Origin: Liolophura sinensis
Taxonomy: Eukaryota; Mollusca; Polyplacophora; Chitonida; Chitonidae
Length of the DNA: 64,000 nt
Assembly: GCF_032854445.1 (NCBI RefSeq)
Contig: NC_088295.1
Coordinates: 81,946,644-82,010,643 of the forward strand
Direction: 5' to 3'
Shown: in pieces, positions 11,180 through 26,100 of the stretch
Layout of the letters: each line of letters begins with the position of its first letter
Position numbering within the stretch: position 1 is the stretch's first letter
Notes under the pieces: model-generated
Told to the model about the DNA's origin: nothing
The model's database searches: none
Seen by the model: only the letters and a program-made list of their open reading frames with translations
Program-made: the position numbers and the translations under genes

Positions 11180-14100
11180 ATGTACGTCAGTGGCGGTAGT
11201 ATATACAAGGGACAAAGAGTAAGTGAATAATCTTTCGCTTTGATGGGTTTGTTTACTGATCTTGATCATCTCTTTAACTCATACAAAACCGCTTTTGGAT
11301 GAGGTGAAAAGGTATAGAGAGTATCTAAAGTCACATTGCCTACATTTGTAAAAGAAGACAATGTTTCCAGACAAAGAAAAAAACTCACAGAGACAACTTT
11401 TTTTTCCTCGGGAGAATGACACCACTTTATGTACATGTAGCAAGAATGATATCACATGAAGATAACAAACTCGAAAATGACAGCCGATCAAGCTGCTATA
11501 GTGCCAGCTAGCGGAAGAGAAATGTCCAATGTGTGCTCAGGACTTGGCATCCGAGACGAAATAATGGCGATGAAGTGGCGTTATTCCTTAGACAACGATG
11601 CAGTTAAATAATAATATGATTATATTAAGGCGGTTGTACATTGTATGCGTGAAGTCTACTCCACAAACGTGAATAGCAACTTAGCATGAACAATGTATCG
11701 CCCAAAGATGAACATAACTATAGCTAGGCCTATAACTTGCTATACTGACTGCAGAATTTTTCACATCTACGATGCAGGTCAGCATTATGAATAGAGGATT
11801 TGAGTCACTGTTGGTTCCATCCTGAATAGTCTATAAGGGTAAAACCTCTGAGACATTTCAGCAATGGAATAATAGAAAGTCTTCACCATGACGGGATAGC
11901 TGCATGTATACAATTTTTTTTTGCATCGAAGCCCATCGAACATTTGTTTATTTCTCCTTTTATATAAATGTTAACTGCTCAAAATTGCCCACATGAATAT
12001 TTCAAACATGATATTGTGTGCTAATGTGTTGGAACATCGTCTGTTGTTTGATGTAGTCAGATGAACTGATCAAGTGGAAATCCGTTGGGAATCAGTGATT
12101 TACAGACGTCAAGCTTTATAGCGCAATTCTCTCCTCAATGGGTATTGTTATTTCGTTGCAGTTTTCTGCATGGTTACATATAATTGTTATTGCATGAAGC
12201 ACATGTCTAAAATTAGACAGCTTTTTGTCGATAATTTAAATGATGCTACTAGTTTTAATGGAAAGTGACAGTTTTTTTTTTGATAGTTTAAATGATGCTA
12301 TTACTTTTAATGGAAAAAGACCTGTTGTGTCAAGCGTGCAGACCTGTTATTTTGTGTGGTATCCTGTTCTTGGAGTGCGAAATGGTTTACAGTTTCCGGT
12401 TCTCGAGCCGTTTTACAACTTGTATTAGATCTGCAGTCAGATTTAAGAGAAACGCTTGTTAAGACTTGCGTAGGTTGACTTGCGATCCTAAGCAACTGGG
12501 TCAACTCGAAGAAGTCGACCTTATGTCTAAAAGTTTCGCGGTCGTGCATGAGTATCCAGCGGTATCTGACCAGACAGAGTTTCAGGACAGGCGTAGGTCG
12601 ACTACGACTGGCGGCAACTGTCACCTTTGACTTAGCAATGTGCCTCTCGTGACTTGCTGCATGTGATGTATCGGTACTGGGCTCATTTAACCCATTGTCA
12701 CCTACGCAAACGAATGTCATAGTCATACAGACATTTAGGTAATACAGATGTTCCACTGAACATCTTATATGGTTTTCTTTTTCATCGCTCTTTAAAGCGA
12801 CACCATGTGTTTCTGTTGATGGCGGAGATAAATACTTCAATAAGACGCAGTTTCTGGCTTGGTTATTACTTTTTGACTGAGTCAGATATCAGGCACATCT
12901 CTGGTCTTCTTTTACGGAATATCAGTATACCGATACTTGGACATGTTCTCACAGGTAGCGATAAGATTCCAACCCTTTCTCCAAGTAGGCGCGGCCTATT
13001 CACGGATATTAATGAAACACATCATCACTGGAAATATGTTTTTAGGGTAAGAGTTAGAAGATAGGGTTAGGGTCAGACGTGTTTTCGTTAATATTCATAC
13101 ATGGGCAACGGCCTGCTGGAGAAAGGGGTTGGAATTTACCGCTACTTTTCTTATATATGTTTGCTGCATGTCCCCCGCTTCAATTAAAGCGAGGGGCCTG
13201 ACAGGCTTTGGTTTCCATGGAAGACCTGTGTCAAATGTTTACATGAAATTTTGTGTGCAGATTCATTTTGTGGCAGCTGAGATCAAGTCTGGCAAAAGAA
13301 TCCAAACTGGTTTTTCAATTAAAGAAGATCTCAAATTGTTGACTTTCATAAATATCAGATTAATACATGTACTGTTTAATGTGTTTAAATTATTCAAAAG
13401 TTTGAAAAGTTATAACACGACCCCGCGCTTTTAGGAACTGTATGAAACATTTTTGAACGGTAACAAATTCACAGACCCTTTCAGATATATTAACTTCAAG
13501 TCATAACCAATTCATTATCATGATGGATGGTCATGGGATGAATAAATATACCAGTCAGAGACACAGGCCTGCCTGATGTACATCACTCATTAATAAGCCA
13601 TAAAATATCAGTGATGGTAACAACTCGTGATAGAAGACAAATAATTAAACAAACGCAACAGATAGGACATATTGGGATTGAAAACAGAATCGAAGTTTTT
13701 TTATCCATATACTTTTAATGTCCATTACACATTGATTTCTTTTCTCCCATCTATACCCTGAAAAGAAGAGTCATGTTTGAAAAATGGTCAAATCAACCAG
13801 AAGCTGAAGTTTCATACAATGAGTACGTCAAGAGCAAACTTGAGAGAAATGACCGTCTTTTTTCTTGAGCCAAATTAATTACCCTTTCCGCTGCATGTGA
13901 TTTCAACATCTATGGTTTGAGATACTTTCAATATTCAATCGAAACCATTGCTTAAGCCCATGGTTATGCAATCTGAACCAGCGAGTTAGACTGAAAGGGG
14001 TTGTTTGATAATATTAAAATACATCCAACGCTTTTCACAAAAAATCGAACGAGATACAATTTGTGATTAATGAAGCTAATATTTGCATAGTAGAGCATCT

Positions 14101-17100
14101 TTTGTTAACATATCTCCAAGGCCTATATCACATTAGGCTGTTATACACCCACAAGAAGCGAACGCCGGTTTAATAAATCAAATACACATAATCCTTAAAG
14201 TAGCCTACGTGTTTGACGTCAAACAATTTGGCAACAGATTTATCATTACACATCTTACGACCTTCTTTCTCATAAACGTCACTTGGAAATCAAATTTTTC
14301 TGATGTATGGGTAGGTAAACCAATCTTCGTGGGCAAATGTAGCAGGACTAAGTTATGTGCAGTCATCTATTCAAGTATGAAGCTGAATATCGAAAGCCAT
14401 TAATCAGAGACAGTAACGAGATATGGTAAAGAAACGGTTTCTAGGTAGACGCATAGTTACTATTTGAATGTTTAAAGAGAGAACCACACAAATTATACAA
14501 ATGTCATTCATCAAAGTCTCGGTCATTGGTAAACTCGTAAGATACAGGTTTGGATTACAGATTTCTGGTACATGGTACATGTCTTCTGTAGGGACATTTC
14601 CCTATATTTCTGTAAGGGCAACGTCAGTGGTCTATGCTTGTGCACATTTAACTGGTACAGACTCACTAACACGGACGTGCAGACTCACTGATACGGACGT
14701 GCCTCCATATACATACACGCAATGTACAATCAGAACATGACTAGCATGGCGCAAAGCTAGCTGACCGATATTTATCCAGGATTAAGAGCCAATGCTACTG
14801 TAATAAAAATCTCGCTTACAAGACAATGTCTTTACTTAACGTAAGTGGGAAGGTCTGCCAGCAACCTGCGGATGGTCGTGGGTTTCCCCCGGGCTGTGCC
14901 CGGTTTCCACCCACCATAATGCTGGCCGCAGTCGTATAAATGAAATATTCTTGAGTACGGCGTAAAACACCAATCAAAAAAAAAAAAAAAAAATCTTTAC
15001 TTAAAATTTAAAGTAGAATTCCAGCGTCGCATCTGTGCTTCTGTCTGCTTGTCTTTGTCTGTGTGCCTTCCTGCTTGTTTCTGTCTGTCTGTCTCTGCTT
15101 GTCTCTGTCTGCCTGTTTGTCTGTCTACTTGTCTGTCTGCTTGTCTGTCTGTCTGTCTGTCTGCTTGTCTGTCTATCTGCTTGTCTCTGCCAGCTGCCTA
15201 CCAGTCTTTCAGCGGTTTTGGGAAAAATGTATGCAGGGATTTTGGTGAAAATTTAGCTTTGACGCGAGCACTAATACATTAAATTTTACCGGCGATTGCC
15301 AGTTCAGGTGTTTCATAAGCGATTCTTTATCATTGACTCAAACAGAACAAAATTTCAGTTTTTCAGTGGCGGAGGTTTGTGCTTTGAGAATGCCTTATAT
15401 CAATATGCATATGGCGTGTAACATATCTCGCGTTGTAGCATTTGCTTGACCCTGTGTATTGTGTGATGATTTCAATCAACGTCACAAGTTACTGCAAAAA
15501 CTGGTGTGTCAAGGTTATTTTCATCAAACGCCTTCAATCCGTGATTGTTTCTAATGCCGCTTATTCCGGGGCCAGGGGTTGTATATTCATCGTGTTGAAG
15601 TAGATCGCCACGTTGGATACATGCACAGTTGCAATAAAAGCGCAGCTAAGATACATATTTCGTTATCGACAACTGATATTTTAGCATGGTACACGATTTG
15701 AATACTGATTTCACTCAGTCGTCAAGATCATACCTTGCGTCTTTCGAAAATCACTGATAACTGTTGATTGATTCTCTTTGCATGACTCCGTCCTATTTTC
15801 GCACGTTTTTCTTAGTTCTTTGGTAGTTTGTGTTGTACGTTGTTTTAGGATATTGGGCGATTATTGACTTCGAACGTCCTTATTGGTGTACGAATGTATG
15901 ATCACAGAAATTCACCAGACGAACAACTTAGAATACCACAGATTTGCTGAAGTAGGCCATACCAATTCTTATAACCTGGTAGAGACATGTATACGAGGTG
16001 CGTATGAAGATGCATAAATCATTCAGAAAAAAAAACGAAGCCTTTATGTCAGAAGAAATGAATGTCTCCACCCAGCCTTGTATTCATCTGTGACTCCAGT
16101 GTAGTGCTTGGCAGGAGTTGATGACCTGACATATGTTCTGCTTATTTCTATCTGATACTAAATCGTGAATACACCTCTTATTTGTAACCTTATTCGAGTG
16201 CGTGGAGAACACCTAAGGCGCCGTTTACTTGAAAAAACCTCCTCGCTTGAAACCCTCATTGATTGAGGGTTAGTGGTCTCCCGAATGATACCGTTAACCT
16301 GCACGGCTGATGGAGAGAAAAGGCTTAACTAATCTCCTGAAAGAAAGACATTTGTCGCGGGGTAAAGCACCCATTGCTCGGTTAATTTGAAAAAGCCGCA
16401 TATTTCCATTCAGTTATGACAAACTTCTTGATTTTATTTATTTGATTTATTTATTTGTTTGTTTGATATGATTTTCCGTACTCCAGAATATTTCACTTAT
16501 ACGCAGGTGACCAGCATTATGGTGAGGGGAAAACGGGTAGAGTCCTGGGAAAAACCACGGGCATCCGCAGTATGCTGACAGATTTTCTCACGTACGACCG
16601 GAGAGGAAGCCAGCACGAGATCGACTTGAACAGCGACCGCACTGGTGAGAGGTTCCTGGGTCATTGCGTTGGCCCTCCAGATTTTAGTGCCGATCTCATG
16701 AATCGACGGTTATACGCATCCTCCTGAAGATGCCATTTCATGACTGGCCTGTGAATACCCCTCCATTCCTTGTACCGAACTTAACAAATCTGTTGACGTA
16801 AAGCCGCATTAAAGCAAGCGGGAGATGTATTCAACCGAACAGGCGATTTCATCAGTCAATAACTATTCAGGTTCTTTGTCTGCATAATCCTGACAAGTTT
16901 GACCTCATGTGTATAAGACTTGGAACTGTTGACCTTTACTCATAATACTGACGTGGAGCGGGTAATGCGTTTAACTTGACAATATCAAGTCCCTGAAGCG
17001 TACTCGTTCACTGTCCTATTCTTTCATGATCCGCTCGTATAAACCACTATCTGACCCACTATACATAAAGTGTCACTAAACAACAAAGGTCTACACTGTA

Positions 17101-20100
17101 TATATCGTGGCAATAAAACACTGTTACAATACAGTGAAGACCCCGTACGTAAATTAAATAAAGACGAAGTTTTGTTTTACATGTAGATATGGCGGCATAT
17201 ATATGTGCTCTGAAGGTTTGGACTTAGTATGTTATCAAAGAAATTAAACGCGGTTGGAGACAGAAAGGAAACTATATAATGCTGGATAATGGATAACCGA
17301 CATAGCCCACCATTATGTATGTAAGTATTACCATTTACTGTAATATTGTTCAAATCTCTTCTTTGAAAGGTCAATAAAGAAAAGTATACATATTTTTATT
17401 TGATGGCACGGAACTAATTTCTCACAGTTTTTGGTACCTTGCTAACAAAAAGCGGTCGACAACATTCGTGTAGCCGTTTGCACAGTCTAACTGTCGCTGA
17501 AGAGTCTTCCACCAAAATAACCTGGGTTAAAGATGTTCTCGCCACGAAATGGCTGCAATATACTACCGAATGGACTTAAACCATGATTCATTCATTCCAC
17601 CAACATATGGGGGCATGCATGTATGTCTGTACGCTACACGTGGTAAAGGTCCTCAGTAACTTGCCAAAAGTCAGTGGTTTACCCTGGACACCTTCCACAT
17701 AACTGCCACATTATATAAGCGAAAAAGCCTTGGCTTTTATTATGCTTACATTGTTTGAAAATGTACCTCCCATTCTTCACGCTATAGGACTACATATACC
17801 TTTGAGGTAACATACATGAGTAATTGCATGGAAGTCGATAGAGCACATTTCTCTGCCCCGATTCCCCGTTACCTTGCTTCTCTATATCACTTTGCTACCT
17901 GTCTTTATACTACAAAGTCGAGGGAGCAATGGATTGACCATCGACTTCTACAGAATTCATGTAATTCCGGGTAAGGAAATAGCGGAAATGAAGAGTTCCA
18001 TGCATGGGTCACTGATTGAATGAAACTAACTTCCACACAGACATTATATAGCTTAGTGATCCACATATACATTTCTCCACTCTCACTTTGCTCCTATATA
18101 CTTAAGAACACATAAAAATTTTGTTTGTATCAGATAGGGTTGGAAACTCTTTCCCAGAGTTTACTACACTCATCCTAGCTCCTGGAGGTTTTGGTGTAGG
18201 ACAAGTCAAAAATTCAGACGCCAAGATGACTGTTTTCTTATGCCGTCTGAATGCACTCCTAAGCAAAACTGTCTACTGACTGCCCTCATTTCGCGAGGTA
18301 ACACAGCGCACTACGCTTCGAAGGATGCAAATCACATGGACATCCCCATATGTCGCGCCAAGTATATTTTAGCGCGACATATGGGGGTCTATATTAGTAT
18401 CTCTGCCATCGCGCGAGATGGCAACCACCTCGTGGCTTTTGTATTGGGAGTGTGTTCAGGACACTGATAACGACTCCCGTCAGCAAAAGATCCGAGCCTT
18501 ATCGTCCTGAATAGTTACAATGGTGACAAAATGTTTTTCTTCCATTTGCAACCATATAAAACAACGGGTGGCCCTTAGCCGAGGTGGTTAGTATGCCACA
18601 GCGCGGCGCAGTGACTTAAGAGCGTCTCACCAATCGGGCCGCTGTAAGTCCAGCCGCATGCTGGCTTCCTTTATGGCCTTAAGCGGGAAGATCTTGCACC
18701 AGCCTGCGGATCGTGGGTTTCCCTCGAGCTCTGCCCTGTGTCCTCTCACAATAATGCTGGCCGTCGTCGTATTAGTAAAATAGTAGGGCGTAAAACGCCA
18801 ATCTAATAAATAAATAAATAGATAATAATTTATTACATAAATAGTTAGGATTATCAATGAACCAGTGTAATCTGCTGAGGCAAATCGGCCCTTCTTCTCT
18901 CCTGAGTACCTAAAAGCGAGATCTTTCTCTTAAACTGATTGACTATCTTTACCATAACTAGCCTTTGTTCTTCACGAATGGCGCAAAGGAGCGATATATC
19001 AGGGGGAGCGGCATATCATTAGACAACCTTTTGTCAAAATCTGAGTTCAGAAAACGAAGAAATTTTATACTCTGAAAAATTTCATGTGCCACAAGGGACT
19101 GTATTCTGGAAAATTCAAACAATCAGTCAAATCACATAATAAATGCTGGTCAGCATGATGCTGCTATTGTGATAACCGATGTTATACTGTTTATAGTTCG
19201 ATAACTCAGTTCAGTGGACATGACGTGGACGTAGTTTACATGTTGTGTTCTTAGTTGACCTACATATTGGGCCTATACTAATCTATGAATGAATCTTTCA
19301 TGCTCTTGTTTCACAAGCCATTAAAGCTGTAAAAAGAAAATGTTGGATCGTGAGTGGGCATTTGAAAGGAAACCGACAGTTGTCACCCACTTCGCACGAA
19401 AACAGCACTTCAAACAAGCAGGAACATTTAAATCGCAAAAACATGAAAATGCGAAAGCATGAAAAAAAGAAATGTTATACCTGATCCGCATTGTCATGCG
19501 GGAGTTCATGCGTAAATGACATCTCCAACATTGGAAGCAGCCGGTAGCTCAACCTACTTTCAATGCGAGGACGGTACACTGCTAGTATCTGCCTTTCGTG
19601 TTCTCGAGTTCTCGTAATCTCGCATTTCTCCAAGTCTGATTTTTTACTGCGGTCGACCTACAAGTTGCCTAGAGAAGTTATCGCACTTATCTTTTGCGTT
19701 TTCACATTTTTGCGTTTTAAAACACGAAATGGTAGAAATGAGCCATCATATCAATCCATAAAACCAAGGCTACGTAACAGGTAACATGCAGGTCACAGTC
19801 CACAATTAATTGTCTATTTACTTACGTGTTAATATTTGTCCTTAAAGCACTGTCCCTAAATCTCCGAAACTCGAACGCTCTGGACCCGATAATCTTCGTC
19901 TCATGCAGGATACAACTCCATTCCAGTTCCTAATGTGAGTTGACCGATGAAATTTTCAACAAATATTGACAAACAACTGATATAGTTTATATCTCCAACC
20001 CACAGAATGGTAAGGGCCTATTCAACCACAACATGACAGGGGCTTAAACAACCCAAAAATGATAGGGGCCTAGACAACGCACAAAATGATAGGGGGCCTA

Positions 20101-23100
20101 TACAACCCACAAAATGACAGGGGCCTATACATCCCACAAAATGAAACGGCCCTAAACAACCCACAAATTGATAGGGGCCTAAAAAACCCACAAAATGGTA
20201 TGGGCCTATACAACCCACAGAATGATAGGGGTCTATACAACCCATAAAATGATAGGGGGCTATACAACCCATAAAATGATAGGGGGGGCTATACAACCCC
20301 AAAAATGATAGGGGCCTATACAACGCACAAAATGAAAGGGTTCTAAACAACCCACATACACAACGAACAAAATGATAAAGGCCTATACAACCTACAAAAT
20401 GAAAGTGGCCTATAAAAACCCATAAAATGATAGGAGGCTATACAACCCATACAATGATACGGGCCTATAGAACCCATAAACTGATAGGGGCCTAAACAAT
20501 GCACAAAATGATAGGGGCCTATATTACCTACCCAAACAACAGAAAAAAAGGGCAGACTCAATTAAACCCGACCCGAAGCATTTATTGTGGCGTGTAGGCA
20601 GGTGGAATCGAAGAGTTTGTATTCAATGACAAAAGCGAGCACCAAGTCCATCAAATCTGATCCGCTCTCAGTAGATACATTGGCAAACTTAAATAACTGT
20701 CTATCTTGGATACTATTAAAGCCGATAGCGGCCATGTGTGGATTCATCCTTTTAACTGATTACTTAGACCAGAAAATAATGCAAAGGGACGAAACAACGA
20801 AAGGGGGTAGAGAAATGTGCGAGGCAAAAACGAAAGAACGAAAGAACGAAAGAAAACTAAGAAAGAACGAAGTAAAGCAACGAAGTTTTTGCCACCTTGC
20901 TCTTTTATACTTTCGCCTCGCCCTTGCGTAATTTTGCCTCGCCCTTTTGCTCCCTATGAAACATACGAAAAGGCGTCCTTTCGTTATTTTGTCCTTCCCG
21001 CATTTGTGTCTTGTCTAAAGAATCAATAGAAAGAACGAAGGCATACACTCATGGCCGCTAGACGCTTCCATACAGACATCGTTGTTCGCCACTATATGGC
21101 TGTAATGTAGCGGAAGTGCCATTAATCCAATCAGACATTGTTGTCAACAGTCTAGTTTTGGGTTACATTATGTCCCTGCGGAGAGGTACGAATAAAGTGG
21201 TGTAGATACTGTGTTCATGGTAAAGTGACCCCATGCAATTATATGACAATGTGTCACGTTTTATCATGGTTACTTTACCTGAATCGCATTAATAAGCTTT
21301 TGCAAAACTTCTTTTCGATCTCTGCTGGCGAAATGCAGCAATTTATATACATAACTGACATCTTTCTACTTATGTAGAAATATAGAAGCGTTGTGTGATA
21401 TTAACAACATATAGCTTTAGAATCCAGCAATTGTAAGTGCATATGAGGACAACAGACAACATCACATATGACCCAATGTGGCGTTATCCTGTAACTTCTG
21501 AGGGTTGTGTTTTTTGTGTGCTCATGTTTAAAGACAGCTCCAGACAAAAAATGCCTCACGTGAAATACACAAATTATCCTTTGTAAAATATTTTTATACT
21601 TCATAAAAAGTTTCGTCATAAAATATGAGTAAGGAAGCAAATGTTCCGAGTGCATTTTATTCGTTGAATTATGTAAAATGATTGAACTGACTTTCTTGTA
21701 TATCTAAAAGAAAACTGAATATACTGATATTTGTGATTTCATCTAACAATTTAAATCTTTCACTAAAACTTACAGTTACGTACGCTTAATTTCCCATATG
21801 AAGTAAATAAAGTAATATATGTCGCATACTTGAAAGAAAAATAACTTCTGTCCACAAAACCTGGTTTTCGTATACTACCATACATAGACCTGTTTTGTAG
21901 CCACAGACTTCTACAAAAGCGTACCCGGCTATATACGTATATACTCTGTGAGTCGTAGATACACCGCTATAGAATAATAACCATAATGCTGTCCTATAAG
22001 TTAAATATTTTGAGTACTTCAAGTCGATAAATCTTTCAGTAAAACTTACAAAGTTCCCATATGCAGAAAAATTAATATGTCGCCCATAGTTGTAAGAAAA
22101 TAATCCTGTCTACAAAACGTATTAATTAATATCATATATAGGTCTATTTAGTAGTCACAGATTTCTACGAAAGCGTACCCGATTCCCAGTGATATGCGTA
22201 TAAATTCTCGTAGATACACCGCTAAAGAATAATAACCATACTGCTGGCCGACGTCGTATTATCTGAATATTTTTGACTAATTCAAGTTTATCACTAAATA
22301 AATAAATAAATAGAGTTTGGTCTTAAATTCTTTGTTTATTTGAATGGCCGCAGCCGAACCAGCCAGAGATGGATTAGTTAGGGTCCCATATCTCACACTG
22401 AAAGTAACTATTTATGGAGTGAAGTGATCTTATGTGCCTATCTATTTGCTAGTGAGTTTATTTATGCCGCATTTAAGTGATTCAAGCTGTGGCTGAGGTG
22501 GTCGTTAATACGCCAGGGCTGTGCAATGACCCATGAGCCTGTCACCAACGCGGTCGCTGTGAGTTCAAGTCCAGTTTATGCTGCCTTTCTCACCGGTAGT
22601 ACGTGAGAAGGTCTGCCAGCAACGCACGGAAGGATACCATAATGCTGGCCGCCCTCGTATAAGTGGAATATTCTAAAGTACGGATCAAAACACCAATCAA
22701 ATAAATAAATAACTTAATTAAAAGAAGCCAATTCCAACGAGCCCTAGAGCGTGTGGAAGGGTTTATAATGGATCAAAAGAGAATAAATGCATTATTTTAT
22801 AATGGAGGATTAATATTGTCACGGTGGTAATATTTCTGCAGTATGGGGTTAACGTGAAGAAAGAAAAAGATCATATGATAATCTAACATACTGTTGGAAC
22901 TGCTTCTCTTTTTTTGCTCCTCTCTGATCGCTTGTGCACGTTTAGGAACCAGTTTGTAAAGTGATATCTTGGTGATCAGCAGATGGTCTGTGTCAGTGAG
23001 CGAGAGGATATGGTCTGTTCCTTTTAACCAGTCGCCTATGTTCAGCTGTCAGTAAAACCAGTATACTCGCTCCGGTACCAAAATTGGAGTGACACGAAAC

Positions 23101-26100
23101 ACCACAAGGTCTACATATTGAAATGTTGTATTTTTACATTGTTGCAAGGAAAATGCTGTACGAACTTTTTCCAGTTCATAATGTTAAACTCCATAAGCCT
23201 GGTGTCAACACCAAAAACTCATTTCATCTGGTGACGTCTAAATTAATAAAAAAACAAGTGGCATGCTGCACAATAGGTGTGGAGAGTAATTTGTTTCACA
23301 AAAGCTGCACTAAATGGCGGTTAGATCAAACTCCACGCAGTAACACAGCCTACACTACTGCCTCAACGAACAGACTACATTGTTTTTATAACAGAATTTC
23401 CTAACATCCAACTCTAAAACCATACTGCCGTGAGATCATATAGTACAAGAGATAAAATAAAATTCATTTGTGAAGGTTATATTATACCAAAAGGTGCTAA
23501 CAATTTCAAATATGGCTGTGTCAGAAACAGGGTTTAGATTGAAGTTGATAGCAGTTTAGGTACCTGGTGTCAAAGCATATTGAACTCAGCATGCCATTGG
23601 TTTGGAATAATAATGACATCATCCGAGGAAATCAGTTCCTACCGTCGAAAATGAGCTTTTGCAGATTAACGCTATGAATCTGAAAAAAGCGTTCTATCTT
23701 GTGTCTTACTTCTGTCTTCTGTCACTGACTTAAGGCCACTTTAGTACCGAGTACGACTGATTTTACGGATAGCTGAATATAGGCGACTGGTTAAAAGAAA
23801 CAGAATAGAGTCAGATTAGCTTATTGAAACATCAGAGTCATGAATGAGGGTGACGCCAGGATGGACGTGGCATTATTGAAGACTAACAAAGGAATAAAAC
23901 ATCTTTCATTGTTGTTCAACTAGCCGTTGCAAGCTACACCAACCTCATTAGGCCAAATTTTTCATTCAGTTCCTTTGAATGTCTTCCGATATCCAGAGTT
24001 AACTTTTCATGAACAAACGCTTATGTTGGCTACCAAATCCCGCATGAATGATTGATGAGAGGAAGATGGCTTTTAGACGTTTCTGTAAGGCGAACATATC
24101 AAAATGAAGATAAATCCACCTCTGTTCACACCATTGCTTCATTTCTTTCTGGTGTGGACGTAATTTTTTGTGAAGTGCCGTGTCATCAATAGAGCGCTCC
24201 CATTTGTATGTCAGATGTTTTACTTATGGACGGCTGCTCTGTGGCTCACGGGGCGACCTATCAACACTCATGCGTGAGATGGGGCCCGTCAGTGACAGGC
24301 AAACATCACTATTGCTGAGATAGATGCTCCATTTCCTCGATAATCCCACATGCTGGCTAGCACAAAGGCTTGATTTTGACCACTACACGGACACTTGCGT
24401 GCTAGTTGTATCGATCGTCTCTGACAGAACTCACTAATGCGGACCCTAGCCAGTAGAGCAGCTTTCCGATGGTCTATTACCAAAGGCCTATCTACATGAG
24501 GATATATACTCATTTTTCTGTTATGACGAAAACCCATCAATGTTATCCATCAAAGTACAACTAAATCTTTAAGTAGCGCACGTTATTATAGCTGTAGGTA
24601 GGAGCTGTAGAACAGTCTTAAATTAACCATAGTGAACTTGTTCTGTTTAGTTTTTGTTTTCATAACTAAGTGGAATTAAATTTATTCAGAGATACTACAA
24701 AGTTTGACATTCCGACATCCTCAAACACTAATTCAGAGAGAAGAGTCAACAATGTGTACGCTAGTGAGTCAAGTGGGTCGGTTGATCAGTCAGATTGTTG
24801 ATATCATACTTTTTAACATGTCATTCAGTTAATGAGCGACCTTAGAGCAAGACGGGATCGATATTTTGCCCAAGACATCGGAGCTAAATATTACGAATTT
24901 GCACTCGTTTAAACCTTATAATGTCAACTGTTTGACGTGCACATGTATATACGTGGCATATTTTCAAGTAAAACAAAGATATAAGTGTATGTTTTAAACA
25001 TACTTACGGTAAACACAGACACACGTAAATGGAAGGAAAGCGTGTTGCGCAATCGTATACAACACCACTGTATTTGTTTGTCCTATTATTAGTTTATAAT
25101 CAAACCAATCTAAAGACGAATTCAAACGTTTAAAGGTACATCCTGTAGCTAGGTATGTCCTTTTGTAGGATGTTCCACCTTTTGCACGCGACTGTGTGCT
25201 TTTTCTTTTGAAGCATATCCGTAAGTAAATTCAACATTTGAAATGTACAGTTTATTCCTGTGTTATTTTTTCCCCTCATTTCAGTCAAGTTCTATGAATC
25301 AAGAGAATGTCGCATCGGTTAATTTCCTCGATGCCATCAAAGCGATGAGAACAGCGTAAGCACCAATATTTTCGCTATTAAAGGGAATTCTTTGTAGATT
25401 CCGAAGCTTCGTTTATTTATGCATTTATTTGAATAGTGTATAGTACTACTTCAGTTGAAAAACACTACCTGACTAAGGTTTATGTCCCTCTGAAAGACTA
25501 CCATTCAAAGAATCTCAAACCAGCATTAAATATTTTTTTAGATTTTTTTCAACCCACTAACAGTTTATTGAATCTTCATCTTGACACAGCTTCAGTAAGT
25601 CTCCATTGTCGACAGCAAGGTAACGCCACGTTTACTCTAGCTTTCTAACGTCGAAGGTATTTTCCGTATAACAGTCTAAGCAGTAGCCTATGGCAGATAA
25701 AAGTTGTGGACTTTGGTGATGAAGAGGCCGCTCCGGAGGGGTTGTGCTAGTGATTTTGACCCCTATTTAGTGTTTACAAAATTACAGTAGGATTGTAACT
25801 CGATTCATGCTCAATTCTGCAAGAAGTGGAAATATATCTAAGCACCAATGAGGCTGATCTAAAGTTTTTGATTCGATTGTCGCTGAATTTTATGCTTCAA
25901 CTTTGTAGCCGTGTCTCTTTTAAGACGAAAGCAGTGCTGACCTAGTTATCGCGGACGTGAAAGAAAGCACCCGTCTAGAACAGCGCGTTTCCATAAGTTT
26001 AATGTATTTTATAAAAGAAAACAGAAAAAGCACCCCTTGTATGCGAGAAAAACAAAGGAGAAAAATTGAAATTCTTCATTTATAATAAAGTAAGAGAAAA

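Larger units (their letters stand above)
11219..25284 (+). other. Intron-like region of the long-intron gene
   Basis: Holds SINEs (14.8, 16.4, 18.6, 22.5 kb), a SINE-related piece (17.6 kb), a GTCT microsatellite, the 27-bp minisatellite and the 276-bp duplication. Nothing else coding is supported. Confidence 0.4.

Noticed and set aside
15035-15282. Three overlapping frames of 61-77 codons, Leu/Cys/Ser/Val-rich
   Set aside because: Products of the GTCT microsatellite.
20018-20561. Open frames of 110, 72 and 65 codons on the minus strand
   Set aside because: They lie wholly within the 27-bp minisatellite and stay open only because the period is a multiple of three.
23725-23820. Acceptor-like 'ccactttag' with 23 open codons
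   Set aside because: No donor follows before the stop and no partner exon in phase.
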